Position numbers and translations under genes: made by a program | Origin: Tipula vernalis | Lineage: Eukaryota > Arthropoda > Insecta > Diptera > Tipulidae | Length of the DNA: 64,000 nt | Assembly: GCA_958295665.1 (NCBI GenBank) | Contig: OY282560.1 | Location: 45,136,333 to 45,200,332, forward strand | Direction: 5' to 3' | Notes under the pieces: generated by a model | The model's database searches: none | What the model was told of the DNA's origin: nothing | What the model saw: only the letters and a program-made list of their open reading frames with translations | Part shown: piece by piece, positions 56,499-64,000 of the stretch | How positions within the stretch are numbered: position 1 is the first letter of the stretch | How the letters are laid out: every line of letters starts with the position of its first letter

Positions 56499-58658
56499 AG
56501 GCGTCTGGTGAGGGGGGGAACAAAGCTGTGTAGTAATTACCAGCTCCGTAACCTTCAGTGGAGTGAGCTCCAGCAGGCTGTTCTGGTCATGATTTAGGCA
56601 GTCCTGCCTGGGGCTCACGATCGCGTGAGGGGTAACCTAATCGTGGTTCGTAAATGTACGTGCTACCTCCCCGTGGTGACCACCGGTAACTGTTTGTTTT
56701 TATTTACCGAACAACATGCTAAAGTACGACGCTAAAGGAAGGAATAACCTTGATAAAAAAAACCAAATGATCATGGGTTATTTGGTCTCTAGCATGGAAC
56801 TCCGGATACCCGGATGCCCTGCTTCCGGGAAAAAATTTTTAGATAGCGAGAGCAATTGCTCTAGCATGGATACCGTGGTTGGCTCTCCGACTCATGGCAC
56901 TCATTTGCCAGTACAGGTTGAGCCCCAATCTACCTCAACAACAACAGAGGCCGGAGAGAATCTCGCCGGCCTGGAGCTCGAAACCAAAACAAGGCCACGC
57001 CTTAGCGGTGCCGCAAGGAAGCGCCTGGCCCACTTAAAACAGTCAAGTGTGCCTCACGATGTCGCCGTGGAACAGTGCCAAATAAAGATAAAGGACAGAG
57101 ATCCAAATAGAAGGAACAAGCGGAGTCGGTCAGACGGATCTACATCTAAAGGTCTGGCACCAAAACGGGAGAAGAGGTGTAAGCCCCTCACCAAAGGGAG
57201 CGGAAGTCGTCCCCAAAGTCGTGGCGAGTTTGGGTCGTAGAAATACGACCGTACCCAGCTACAGCGACACAATCAAATCAATTCCCGGATGTCAAGCTGG
57301 GTATCACCCAGACCCTGGAAATCCAGGATGCCATTATGGAAAAAATGTCAGATCTGCCGCTAGACGGAGTCAGCCCCAACTTCCTGGGCTGCCTTACTAG
57401 GAACGGATGGCTCACAGTAAACTTTGCGGACGAGGACACGGCGGCGTGGCTTACAGCCGTCGTACCTAAACTGAAGCTATGGGAGGGGGCAACCATCAAA
57501 GTGGTCAGGGAGGACGAGCTTCCTCGCCCCAAGATCTTTTTCGTATATACTTGCCACCCTGTGGCAAGGAGACGGATGAGAAGATACTTCATTGGTTGGC
57601 GATTCAGAATAAAGAGTTGAGAGGAGCGGACTGGAAGGTTGTGGCGAGGAAGGAGCGGGAGGGCGACCTCCTTCAGGTGACGATGTCCGTTTCCCACAAA
57701 ACGGCGGAGATCCCTAAAGGCTCCAATTATACGGTAAATTGGATGTTCGGTGCTGTACACTTTCGCCCTAAGAAGAAGAAAGCTAGGGATGGGTGTACCC
57801 AAGAGCGGTCGTGCGAAGGGGACTGGAACCACCAAAGATGGCGGCGGCGAAAGACGTGGAACGCGTCAGAGCTGCCTTTGAGCATGGCAGGACGAATAGG
57901 CCTAGCACATCAGGTGTGACAAGGCCAAGACCGAGCCAGAGTAAGAAGGGGAAAAGCCACGGTTTGAGCCCAAGGGGCAGGGTGGCACAATCATAGCCCA
58001 AACAGGGACAACAGGGCTATTCAGAGTCCATGGCAAAGTAAACAGGAAGATGCTGCCCAATTCAACATACCACACATCCTTGAGATGTGTGCAGATAAAT
58101 CTTCATCGCTCATTGAGGAGCCGTGGGCCCACAAGGGAAAAATCAAAGGCTTGCCGAGTAAAATAGGTAAGCTAATTTACAACACGGAAGTGGATAAGCC
58201 GAGGACAGCAATTCTTTGTCGCTCGACACTTAATATTGTCTCCATTAATGAATTTATTTACAGGGACATAACAGCGATCTCGATAGAGACGCCTTTCCCC
58301 AAAGGGGGCCGAAGCTCGCTCAACTGTGCTTCGGCATATTTTCCCGGGAAAGAAAACGACCAACCTCCAGAACCGGTACAGAGATTCGTTAATTATTGCA
58401 CGACTCATCACCAAAAATGTATCAACGGTTGCGATGCAAATTCACACCACATAGTGTCAAAGGAAGCATTCTTCTCGGATCACATGTATATAAAGTTTGA
58501 TATTGTTACGCCAGTCAATTGGCGTACCTCCAATTTTCTTAAGTCATCGCCTATCTTACCTGTACTATACGTACTGTCCACATTCTTTCCCATGGTTGTT
58601 GGTATTGCAAACAACAAATTATCTGTCTGGCTAAAACAGATAATAAATTCCTATCTCA
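56499..58658 (+). mobile_element. LOA-type LINE, 5' part, truncated by an LTR element
   Basis: 5' UTR from about 56499 (GCGTCTGGTGAGGGGGGG), ORF1, and the endonuclease start of ORF2. It ends at the presumed LTR start at 58659. It shares its 5' UTR blocks with the copies at 9.9 kb and 18.5 kb. Coding parts are better preserved than in those copies. Confidence 0.7.
56716..57990 (+). pseudogene. LOA-type ORF1 (DUF4780-like)
   Basis: 56716-57240 is open for 174 codons from an ATG: a serine/threonine- and charge-rich N-terminus with basic segments (SGAARKRLAHLKQ; RRNKRSRSDGSTSKGL). After a stop and shift, 57290-57480 gives DGVSPNFLGCLTRNGWLTVN, FADEDTAAWLTAVVPKLKLW and EGATIKVVREDELPRPKIF. In the next frame, 57540-57740 gives KILHWLAIQN and WKVVARKEREGDLLQVTMSV. 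Together these are the DUF4780-like fold of LOA ORF1 proteins. The tail (57790-57990) is basic and proline/serine-rich. Confidence 0.65.
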
Positions 58659-58663
58659 TGTGA
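58085..58663 (+). pseudogene. LOA-type ORF2, endonuclease start
   Basis: One frame of 192 codons: SSLIEEPWAHKGKIKGL (catalytic Glu in EEPW), KLIYNTEVDKPRTAILCR, DITAISIETPFPKGGR, CASAYFPGKENDQPPEP and GCDANSHHIV (Asp/Asn/His). A deletion then joins to FFSDHMYIKFDI, the terminal SDH motif. The remainder is unrelated and its last codons fall into the LTR. The first half is nearly undamaged. Confidence 0.65.
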
Positions 58664-60792
58664 CTACTTGTGCTCAATTAGGTCGAGCATTCCTCTACGG
58701 AAATCAAGCAAGTCAGCGATATATCAACGCATGAGAATTTTCATTTTTCTGAGTTTCACGAAGCTCATTTTTCACTTGGGTTCTTATCTTTTTAATTTTT
58801 TTTGATATTACCAAGTACACATTTTATAATCTAATTTTCTAATTCCTTTTTATGCTGATGCATTTTTTTTTTTTTCTCTTCTGATGTGGGCGATTGACGA
58901 CCGACGTGCATAGCGTGGTTTTTTTTTGGAGTCAAGTGTTTGAGCTCGAGTAAGTCGGGTTGTGCTTTTATTTATTTTTTTTTTTTATTTTTTTTATTTT
59001 TTTTTCGGTTAATATTTGGTGTACGAATATGAAGTAGAGTTTATATTTTTGCAACGAAATTTTTTTTATATTTACTCACAAAAAAAAAACTAAAATAAAT
59101 AAATAATAAGAGTAACCATAAAGAAATACTAAACAGTTTCAAGTTTAATTTCCGTTTTAAAACTTAAGTGATTTTATTGTGGTTTGTTGTGTAGTTTAAA
59201 ATTAGGTTCTTCTTAAGAGGAATTAGAAGTTGTTTTTATGTTGTTTTACTGGTGAATTTCATTAATTAAATTAAGAATAATTAAACTTGCATATATAATT
59301 AATTATTATACAGTTTATTACTAGTGTTTTTATATTATTTACTATTATTAATAGAATTTAAATATTTACTTACAAAAAAAAAAAAACTAAAATAAATAAA
59401 TAATAATAGTAACCATAAAGAAATACTAAACAGTTTCAAGTTTAATTTCCGTTTTAAAACTTAAGTGATTTTATTGTGGTTTATTGTGTAGTTTAAAATT
59501 AGGTTCTTCTTAAGAGGAATTAAAAGCTGTTTTTATGTTGTTTTACTGGTGAATTTCATTAATTAAATTAATAATACTTAAACTTGCATATATAATTAAT
59601 TATTATACAGTTTATTACTAGTGTTTTTATATTATTTACTATTATTAATAGAATTTAAATATTTACTTACAAAAAAAAAAAACTAAAATAAATAAATAAT
59701 AATAGTAACCATAAAGAAATACTAAACAGTTTCAAGTTTAATTTCCGTTTTAAAACTTAAGTGATTTTATTGTGGTTTGTTGTGCAGTTTAAAATTAGGT
59801 TCTTCTTAAGAGGAATTAAAAGCTGTTTTTATGTTGTTTTACTGGTGAATTTCATTAATTAAATTAATAATACTTAAACTTGCATATATAATTAATTATT
59901 ATACAGTTTATTACCAGTGTTTTTTTTATATATTATTTAATATTATTAATAGAATTTAATTTTAAAGTAGTATTGTAAGTATTTTAAACAACTACAACTT
60001 GTTGTACAAAGTGCATTTAAAATCATTCAATCAATTGAAATTGATTTTTTTAAATAGTTTTATGTATATTTACATAGTTGGTGAAATAAAAAAAAAAATA
60101 GTTTGTGCGTCGATACATTTTTAATTCACCTAACCATCTCGAATTTCAACATACAAAATCAGAATATGTTGGTTCATTGAATAAAAAGAATACCGTTACA
60201 CAAGCAGATACCTACTGCTACTTACTTTACGGTTTTTGGATTTTAATTTTGGGACATTAACCGTTTTGTTTGGCTTTGTAAGCTCGTCGCAGACAATACA
60301 CAAAAATAGAAGACAACGAAAAGTGGAAAGACGTAAGCATATTATAAATTAAAATTCAAAGAAAAAATAAAATTTGAAAATTTATTCAAATTTTTGTTTA
60401 AGTATATTTGTATTTGTGAGTTGTTGCGTTGTGCGCACCATAAAAATGAAAATTGAAATGAAAATATAAAACTTATAATTTAGTTATAATTGTAAACCTT
60501 AAACTTGAAAATTTTATTATTAAGATGGCGAGATAAGCCCCATTTAGGATGAGTTCAGGACTCTCCTAACCCAGCCCCAAAGCGAGATGTGAGTCGTCGC
60601 AATCCACATCCCCGCCTATTCCATTCTCCCACATCCTGCCTCCTTCCCTTCCCGCGGTTCAACTAGATCCGTGCCATGTTCCTGGCAAACCCCACGCCTT
60701 TCCCCTGAGCCTTAGCCGGCCAATGACCGCCCAGGAACAACAAGTGGCATGGATATCTGCTAACGGAGTGACTTCACGTCCATTTCGTTACA
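58659..60792 (+). repeat. 5' LTR (about 2.13 kb) of a Ulysses/Osvaldo-like element
   Basis: Begins TGTGACTACTTG inside the LOA relic and ends CGTTACA one base before a primer-binding site, so it has TGT...ACA termini with nearly inverted first six bases. The length (2134 bp) is close to the roughly 2.1-kb LTRs I recall for Ulysses. It contains three ~297-bp tandem repeats and a GC-rich 3' part (60540-60790). The 3' LTR lies outside the window, so the start is inferred. Confidence 0.6.
59066..59962 (+). repeat. three tandem repeats of about 297 bp within the LTR
   Basis: Units start at about 59066, 59363 and 59659 (periods 297 and 296), each with an A-run, CTAAAATAAATAAATAATA, CAGTTTCAAGTTTAATTTCC, AAGAGGAATTA and TTATACAGTTTATTA. 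They differ by few substitutions and A-run lengths, so the amplification is recent. Confidence 0.9.
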
Positions 60793-60793
60793 G

Positions 60794-60811
60794 TGGCGCC
60801 CAAGCTAAGTA
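60794..60811 (+). other. primer-binding site, tRNA-Lys type
   Basis: TGGCGCCCAAGC directly follows the LTR end. TGGCGCCC is the complement of the 3' end of lysine tRNA used as primer by Osvaldo-type elements and many retroviruses. Confidence 0.65.
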
Positions 60812-61733
60812 CAAAAATTTCGGCTTTAGTTTCTCAGTTTTTATTTTTTGTGTTAACCTCGTTATCTTTTTGTGAACCGTTGTAACCAACCTCGAGTTGT
60901 TTTGAATACACACGGCTGCACATACTGAGGTTTGTTTAAAATTTTCATTTGGTTTGGTTATCAACCATCAATATCTGTTGTCCGTTGTCTCCTACGTGAG
61001 CGGGATATCAATGGTTGACCAAATTTAACCCTTCCCTATCTCCTTTCGTTACCCAGGCAGTTCGTCTCAGTAGTCCCATGATATTCATGGTGAGCGTGAT
61101 TGTAATTGCCGTGGTTACTTAAATTACCTTCCCACCAGCTTAAAGTTTCGGTCGATTCATTTCATCAGTCCCTTAATGGTGAGCGTGATATAATTGTCTG
61201 AAGAAAAAAAAAAAAAAAAAAACCCTAATGTTCCTACAATCCTTTCCTTTAATGATGACTGATCGTTGTGCTGCATGTCATGGGTGATGAGTTAGTCCTG
61301 GACTCATCCTTTTATATTTTAATAAATCAAAGAAGAAAAATAAAGTTTGTGCTTTTACTTCAATTATATAGTTGTTGTGGAAAGTTAAAAAAATTAATAA
61401 TTTATTATCATAGTGAATTGTTTTATAAAATTATATTGTTTGTGTCTTACAATATTTTGATTTTTAGAATTTTAGATTATTATTTTTGAGAAATTGTTTG
61501 TTTTTATTACACAAAAATAGTAAAATAAGTCAAAAAAAAAAAAACCAAATTAAGTTTTAGTTTGCAAAGTGAATAAAAGCATAAGAAAATAAAAAAAAAA
61601 ATATTTTATATAGTATTATATATTTGTTATATATTATATATTTGTTTGTTTATAGTTATATAGATTTAATATTTTAGATTAAATAAGAATCGATTGGAGT
61701 TTGTCTGTAAAACGAATCACAAATTTAATATTA
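60812..61733 (+). other. 5' leader of the Ulysses-like element
   Basis: Untranslated leader between primer site and the first micropeptide. Noticeable items are a 14-codon hydrophobic ORF (61078-61122, MIFMVSVIVIAVVT) and a second ATGGTGAGCGTGAT copy at 61176. There are also an A20 tract near 61204 and a 69-codon AT-rich frame from ATG 61280 that I do not call a gene. Confidence 0.45.
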
Positions 61734-61832
61734 ATGGAAATTTGGCGGTCCATAGTTGTAGTGGTCGTACTTGTCGGACTCACATTAGCCTTAAGCTATT
61801 TGTTCCAGACCACTATCGCGAATCTATTTTAA
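61734..61832 (+). CDS. membrane micropeptide 1 (32 aa)
   Basis: ATG GAA ATT ... TAA encodes 32 residues: a short MEIWR head, a Val/Leu-rich membrane-spanning core of about 17-20 residues, and a TLALSYLFQTTIANLF tail. It is followed by an A-rich stretch. The next ORF, 54 bases downstream, has exactly the same length and shares 13 of 32 residues without gaps, including R5 and TLxLSxLFQ. No similar cellular peptide comes to mind. It lies in the leader of the LTR element ahead of gag, so translation would need reinitiation, an internal entry, or a subgenomic RNA. Confidence 0.5.
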   Translation: MEIWRSIVVVVVLVGLTLALSYLFQTTIANLF

Positions 61833-61886
61833 AAAAAAAAAAAAAAGAAAAAAAAGGAAAAAATAAATAAATCTATTTTTGGAAAC

Positions 61887-61985
61887 ATGGAAGTGCTTCG
61901 TTTTGCCGTCGGAGTTCTCCTTATCATTTTAGTGACTTTATCATTAAGTTTTTTGTTTCAAGCCATAATCAATAGGGGCATTTAA
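61887..61985 (+). CDS. membrane micropeptide 2 (32 aa)
   Basis: ATG at 61887 (context AAACATGG, a good fly start) opens a 32-codon frame: MEVLR head, a hydrophobic core (VGVLLIILV), TLSLSFLFQ and a short polar end (INRGI). Ungapped identity to micropeptide 1 is 13 of 32, while many codons differ, suggesting an old duplication kept under protein-level constraint. The gag ATG is 92 bases downstream. Confidence 0.5.
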   Translation: MEVLRFAVGVLLIILVTLSLSFLFQAIINRGI

Positions 61986-62077
61986 TCCTTACGAGTTCTT
62001 TTTCCTTAACGGCCAGTCTTCTTACCCCTATATTTATATTTTCATTAATTACGCCGTGCTAATCTCCCGAGACCTCT

Positions 62078-63862
62078 GTGACCATGGAGGCTGAACATTT
62101 GTCGCCGGACGAGTTCGAAATCGAATGCGAAGTTAGGCATTTGAAAGGTAGTCCTATTAACCGGCTGCAATTATTGAAAGCTGCTTTTATCAATGAAAGC
62201 AATAATCCTGTCTTAAAACCTTTCCGACCCCATGGAGCCGCTTGCCGCAACCCTAAGCGGGAAATCAACAAATGCCAAATTAAATTGCAGAACCATCGAG
62301 ATTGGGTAGCCAGTTTTGACCCCCAGAATAAACCTACAGCAGCGGCGACGCAGATAATCGAGGCCCGAGTTATTCACGTGATTGAGCGCCTGAGACGGTT
62401 AACTAACACTAGCCGATCATATAAAGCCCAGGCGAAGACGCTCACAGAAAAGAGTCAACTCATGTTAGTAGCGGTGCAGGGCATCATGCAAGGCGACGCG
62501 AATTTAGAGGAATCCCTAACCCAACTCAGAGAGTCAGAAGGATTTGAACCAGAGGAATTGTCTTCTTCTGAAGAAGAGGATGCGGGGAACAAATTCACCA
62601 GTGATGTCTTTGAGTTGAAAGTAGCAAATCCAACTGACTCGTTATCACGGGAGCTCGAGACAGGTGGCGACGACGAGGGACGAAGGGATTCGGGTCAAGC
62701 CCCGCATCCCCTGTCTTCCACCATGCGCCCTACCCCACCCCACGAAAACGCTAAGAAAGACGATAAAGTATCCCTCCCTCCGGGTGCCTCAAATCTTCTT
62801 GCTCCCGCCACCGAGGCAGCAGGAGCACTCACATATGTAAGAGGGACGGGACGCGGTAGCACTCACCTGGGCCAGTGCAAAATTTCCTTTGATGGCTCCG
62901 GAGACGGGTTACCCGTGGAACGATTCCTTTTCCGGATCGAGCATTTTGCGCGGGTCTACCGCCTGACCCTGGAAGACTTACGGGATGAATTGGGATGTGT
63001 CTTGAAAGGGAACGCCTCCAACTGGTATTGGTGCTACTTAGAGCGGAACCCCATGTCTTCCTGGTCCGCAGTGAAAGCAGCGTTGATAGCCGCCTTTCAG
63101 GACCGTCGTACTGATCCCGATATCAAACGGGTTATAGAAAATCGGAAGCAAAAGAAGTCTGAATCTTTCCGCGATTTCTATAACGAAATCATGACCCTCA
63201 CTCTGCAATTTCGAGTGCCTTTGGAAGAGCCGGAAATCTTGCACATCTTACGGTCCAATATGAGACCTGGACTCCAGGTAGCGTTGGCAGGGAAAACCAT
63301 CCCTTCCATAAACAGTTTGGTCCAACGCAGTTTGGCTTTAGAAGATGTGTGGCGACGCAACCGATATGATCCCGAGTTGGGATGCCTCCAGCGGGGTATC
63401 CATGAACTAACCTTGGAGAGCCCTAATGTCCCGTATCCAGAGGAGATCCAAGATCAATTCCCTAAGCGGTCGAATTCCCCTGGCCTCATGAATCAGGAAG
63501 AGATTTGCGCCTTTAATGATCCGAAGGCTCCCAGGCGAGTCAACTTTGCCAATGCCTCAAATACTCCCAGTAAACCCGAAGGTGATTCCAATCTCAGTAT
63601 CTGCTGGAATTGCCAGGATATTGGGCATACCTTTATTAACTGTCCCGAGGCGGTTACCAAAATATTTTGCTTTGGATGTGGTAGGCCAGGCATATTAAGA
63701 CCAAACTGTTTCCGATGTTCGGGAAACGGGCTGTCGAGGCTGCGCCCCCCTGGGAGAGCGCCCCCTCGAGTATTGATGCATCCCAACGCAGAGGGACCCG
63801 AGATCGGAACAGCGCTATTTGGCGACCGGACCAAAACCCCGATATCGCACCCCGCAAATTAA
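62078..63862 (+). CDS. gag polyprotein of the Ulysses-like element, intact
   Basis: 594 codons from ATG 62078 (context CCATGG variant TGACCATGG also at 62081) to TAA 63862. Residues 1-160 are charged and helical (LKGSPINRLQLLKAAFI; RLRRLTNTSRSYKAQAKTL). Residues 160-260 are acidic/proline-rich. About 265-425 form the retrotransposon gag capsid region (KISFDGSGDGLPVERFLFRI, LKGNASNWYWCYL, ESFRDFYNEIMTLTLQF, LRSNMRPGLQVALAG). Residues 509-524 are a zinc knuckle CWNCQDIGHTFINC, and 531-544 a second, CFGCGRPGILRPNC, with His replaced by Leu. This knuckle pair fits Osvaldo/Ulysses elements. The intact frame suggests a young insertion. Confidence 0.85.
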   Translation: MTMEAEHLSPDEFEIECEVRHLKGSPINRLQLLKAAFINESNNPVLKPFRPHGAACRNPKREINKCQIKLQNHRDWVASFDPQNKPTAAATQIIEARVIHVIERLRRLTNTSRSYKAQAKTLTEKSQLMLVAVQGIMQGDANLEESLTQLRESEGFEPEELSSSEEEDAGNKFTSDVFELKVANPTDSLSRELETGGDDEGRRDSGQAPHPLSSTMRPTPPHENAKKDDKVSLPPGASNLLAPATEAAGALTYVRGTGRGSTHLGQCKISFDGSGDGLPVERFLFRIEHFARVYRLTLEDLRDELGCVLKGNASNWYWCYLERNPMSSWSAVKAALIAAFQDRRTDPDIKRVIENRKQKKSESFRDFYNEIMTLTLQFRVPLEEPEILHILRSNMRPGLQVALAGKTIPSINSLVQRSLALEDVWRRNRYDPELGCLQRGIHELTLESPNVPYPEEIQDQFPKRSNSPGLMNQEEICAFNDPKAPRRVNFANASNTPSKPEGDSNLSICWNCQDIGHTFINCPEAVTKIFCFGCGRPGILRPNCFRCSGNGLSRLRPPGRAPPRVLMHPNAEGPEIGTALFGDRTKTPISHPAN

Positions 63863-64000
63863 ACGAAATACGCACACCGCATCCCTTTTCCTTCGCACCT
63901 CCCAACCCCTCGAAAGCCACCGTAGTAGGAAAGGAGTGGACCCAAATGCGAGAAAGAGTGCCAAGCTCTAGCAATACAGTTACTCCCCATTACTCATCCC
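63685..64000 (+). CDS. start of pol in the -1 frame, running off the window
   Basis: Relative to gag the -1 frame is open from 63685 to the window end, overlapping gag by about 178 bases. The segment is Pro/Ser- and Arg-rich (RRGTRDRNSAIWRPDQNP; HPFSFAPPNPSKATVVG), as in spacers ahead of protease. A CCCCCCT run at 63745-63751 lies in the correct phase (C CCC CCT) for -1 slippage. No protease motif falls inside the window, so identity as pol is inferred from position. Confidence 0.5.

Noticed and set aside
57278..57835. 185-codon minus-strand frame
   Set aside because: Antisense to the LOA ORF1 DUF4780-like region; no ATG-supported gene or domain.
61280..61489. 69-codon plus frame in the Ulysses-like leader
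   Set aside because: Composition (Ile/Leu/Tyr/Lys/Phe) is what AT-rich DNA gives by chance, and it does not resemble the two micropeptides.
63493..63974. minus-strand frames of 106-113 codons
   Set aside because: Antisense to intact gag and the pol start.

Overview
The window is AT-rich, intron-bearing eukaryotic DNA that looks like an intergenic block of a cyclorrhaphan fly, perhaps a tephritid or drosophilid relative. The reasons are a 77-bp intron with a GTAAGT donor, insect-type genes (tandem-CRD galectin, SMYD4-type SET/MYND protein, BTB-BACK-PHR protein), and a transposon set typical of flies: LOA-clade and R1-clade LINEs, a Ulysses/Osvaldo-like Ty3 element with very long LTRs, copia, Tc1 and Penelope relics. 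I saw no tRNA or rRNA gene. The taxon is an inference.

Only three host genes are well supported, all on the minus strand: a single-exon BTB protein (23.9-25.1 kb), a two-exon galectin (31.8-32.9 kb) and the 3' exons of a SMYD4-like protein (54.0-56.0 kb). Almost everything else that can be recognised is mobile DNA, mostly broken and often nested.

Layout. 0-8.9 kb: AT-rich DNA with a Penelope fragment and a DDE-transposon relic split by a solo LTR. 8.9-13.9 kb: a dispersed repeat interrupted by a LOA-type LINE with an imperfect 16-bp target duplication. 14-19 kb: simple repeats and a decayed minus-strand LOA copy. 19-24 kb: Tc1, Ty3 and another transposon fragment. 24-25.3 kb: BTB gene. 26-31.7 kb: two related Ty3 elements head to tail, ending next to the galectin gene. 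34-38 kb: a 0.49-kb palindrome abutting a copia element, then a GC-rich LTR-like block. 38.7-42.7 kb: a nearly full-length, decayed R1-clade LINE. 42.7-45 kb: satellite and rearranged repeats. 45-53 kb: an insect multicopy transposon-like gene, a MITE, and a LINE inserted in a Tc1 element. 54-56.5 kb: SMYD4-like gene. 56.5-58.66 kb: LOA 5' end. 58.66 kb to the end: 5' LTR, leader and intact gag of a Ulysses-like retrotransposon.

The most novel signal is in the leader of that last element: two consecutive 32-codon ORFs (61734-61832 and 61887-61985) encode related, single-pass membrane micropeptides sharing a TLxLSxLFQ core. They sit between the primer-binding site and an intact 594-codon gag, which seems to be followed by pol in the -1 frame after a CCCCCCT run. 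I know of no described retrotransposon gene of this kind.
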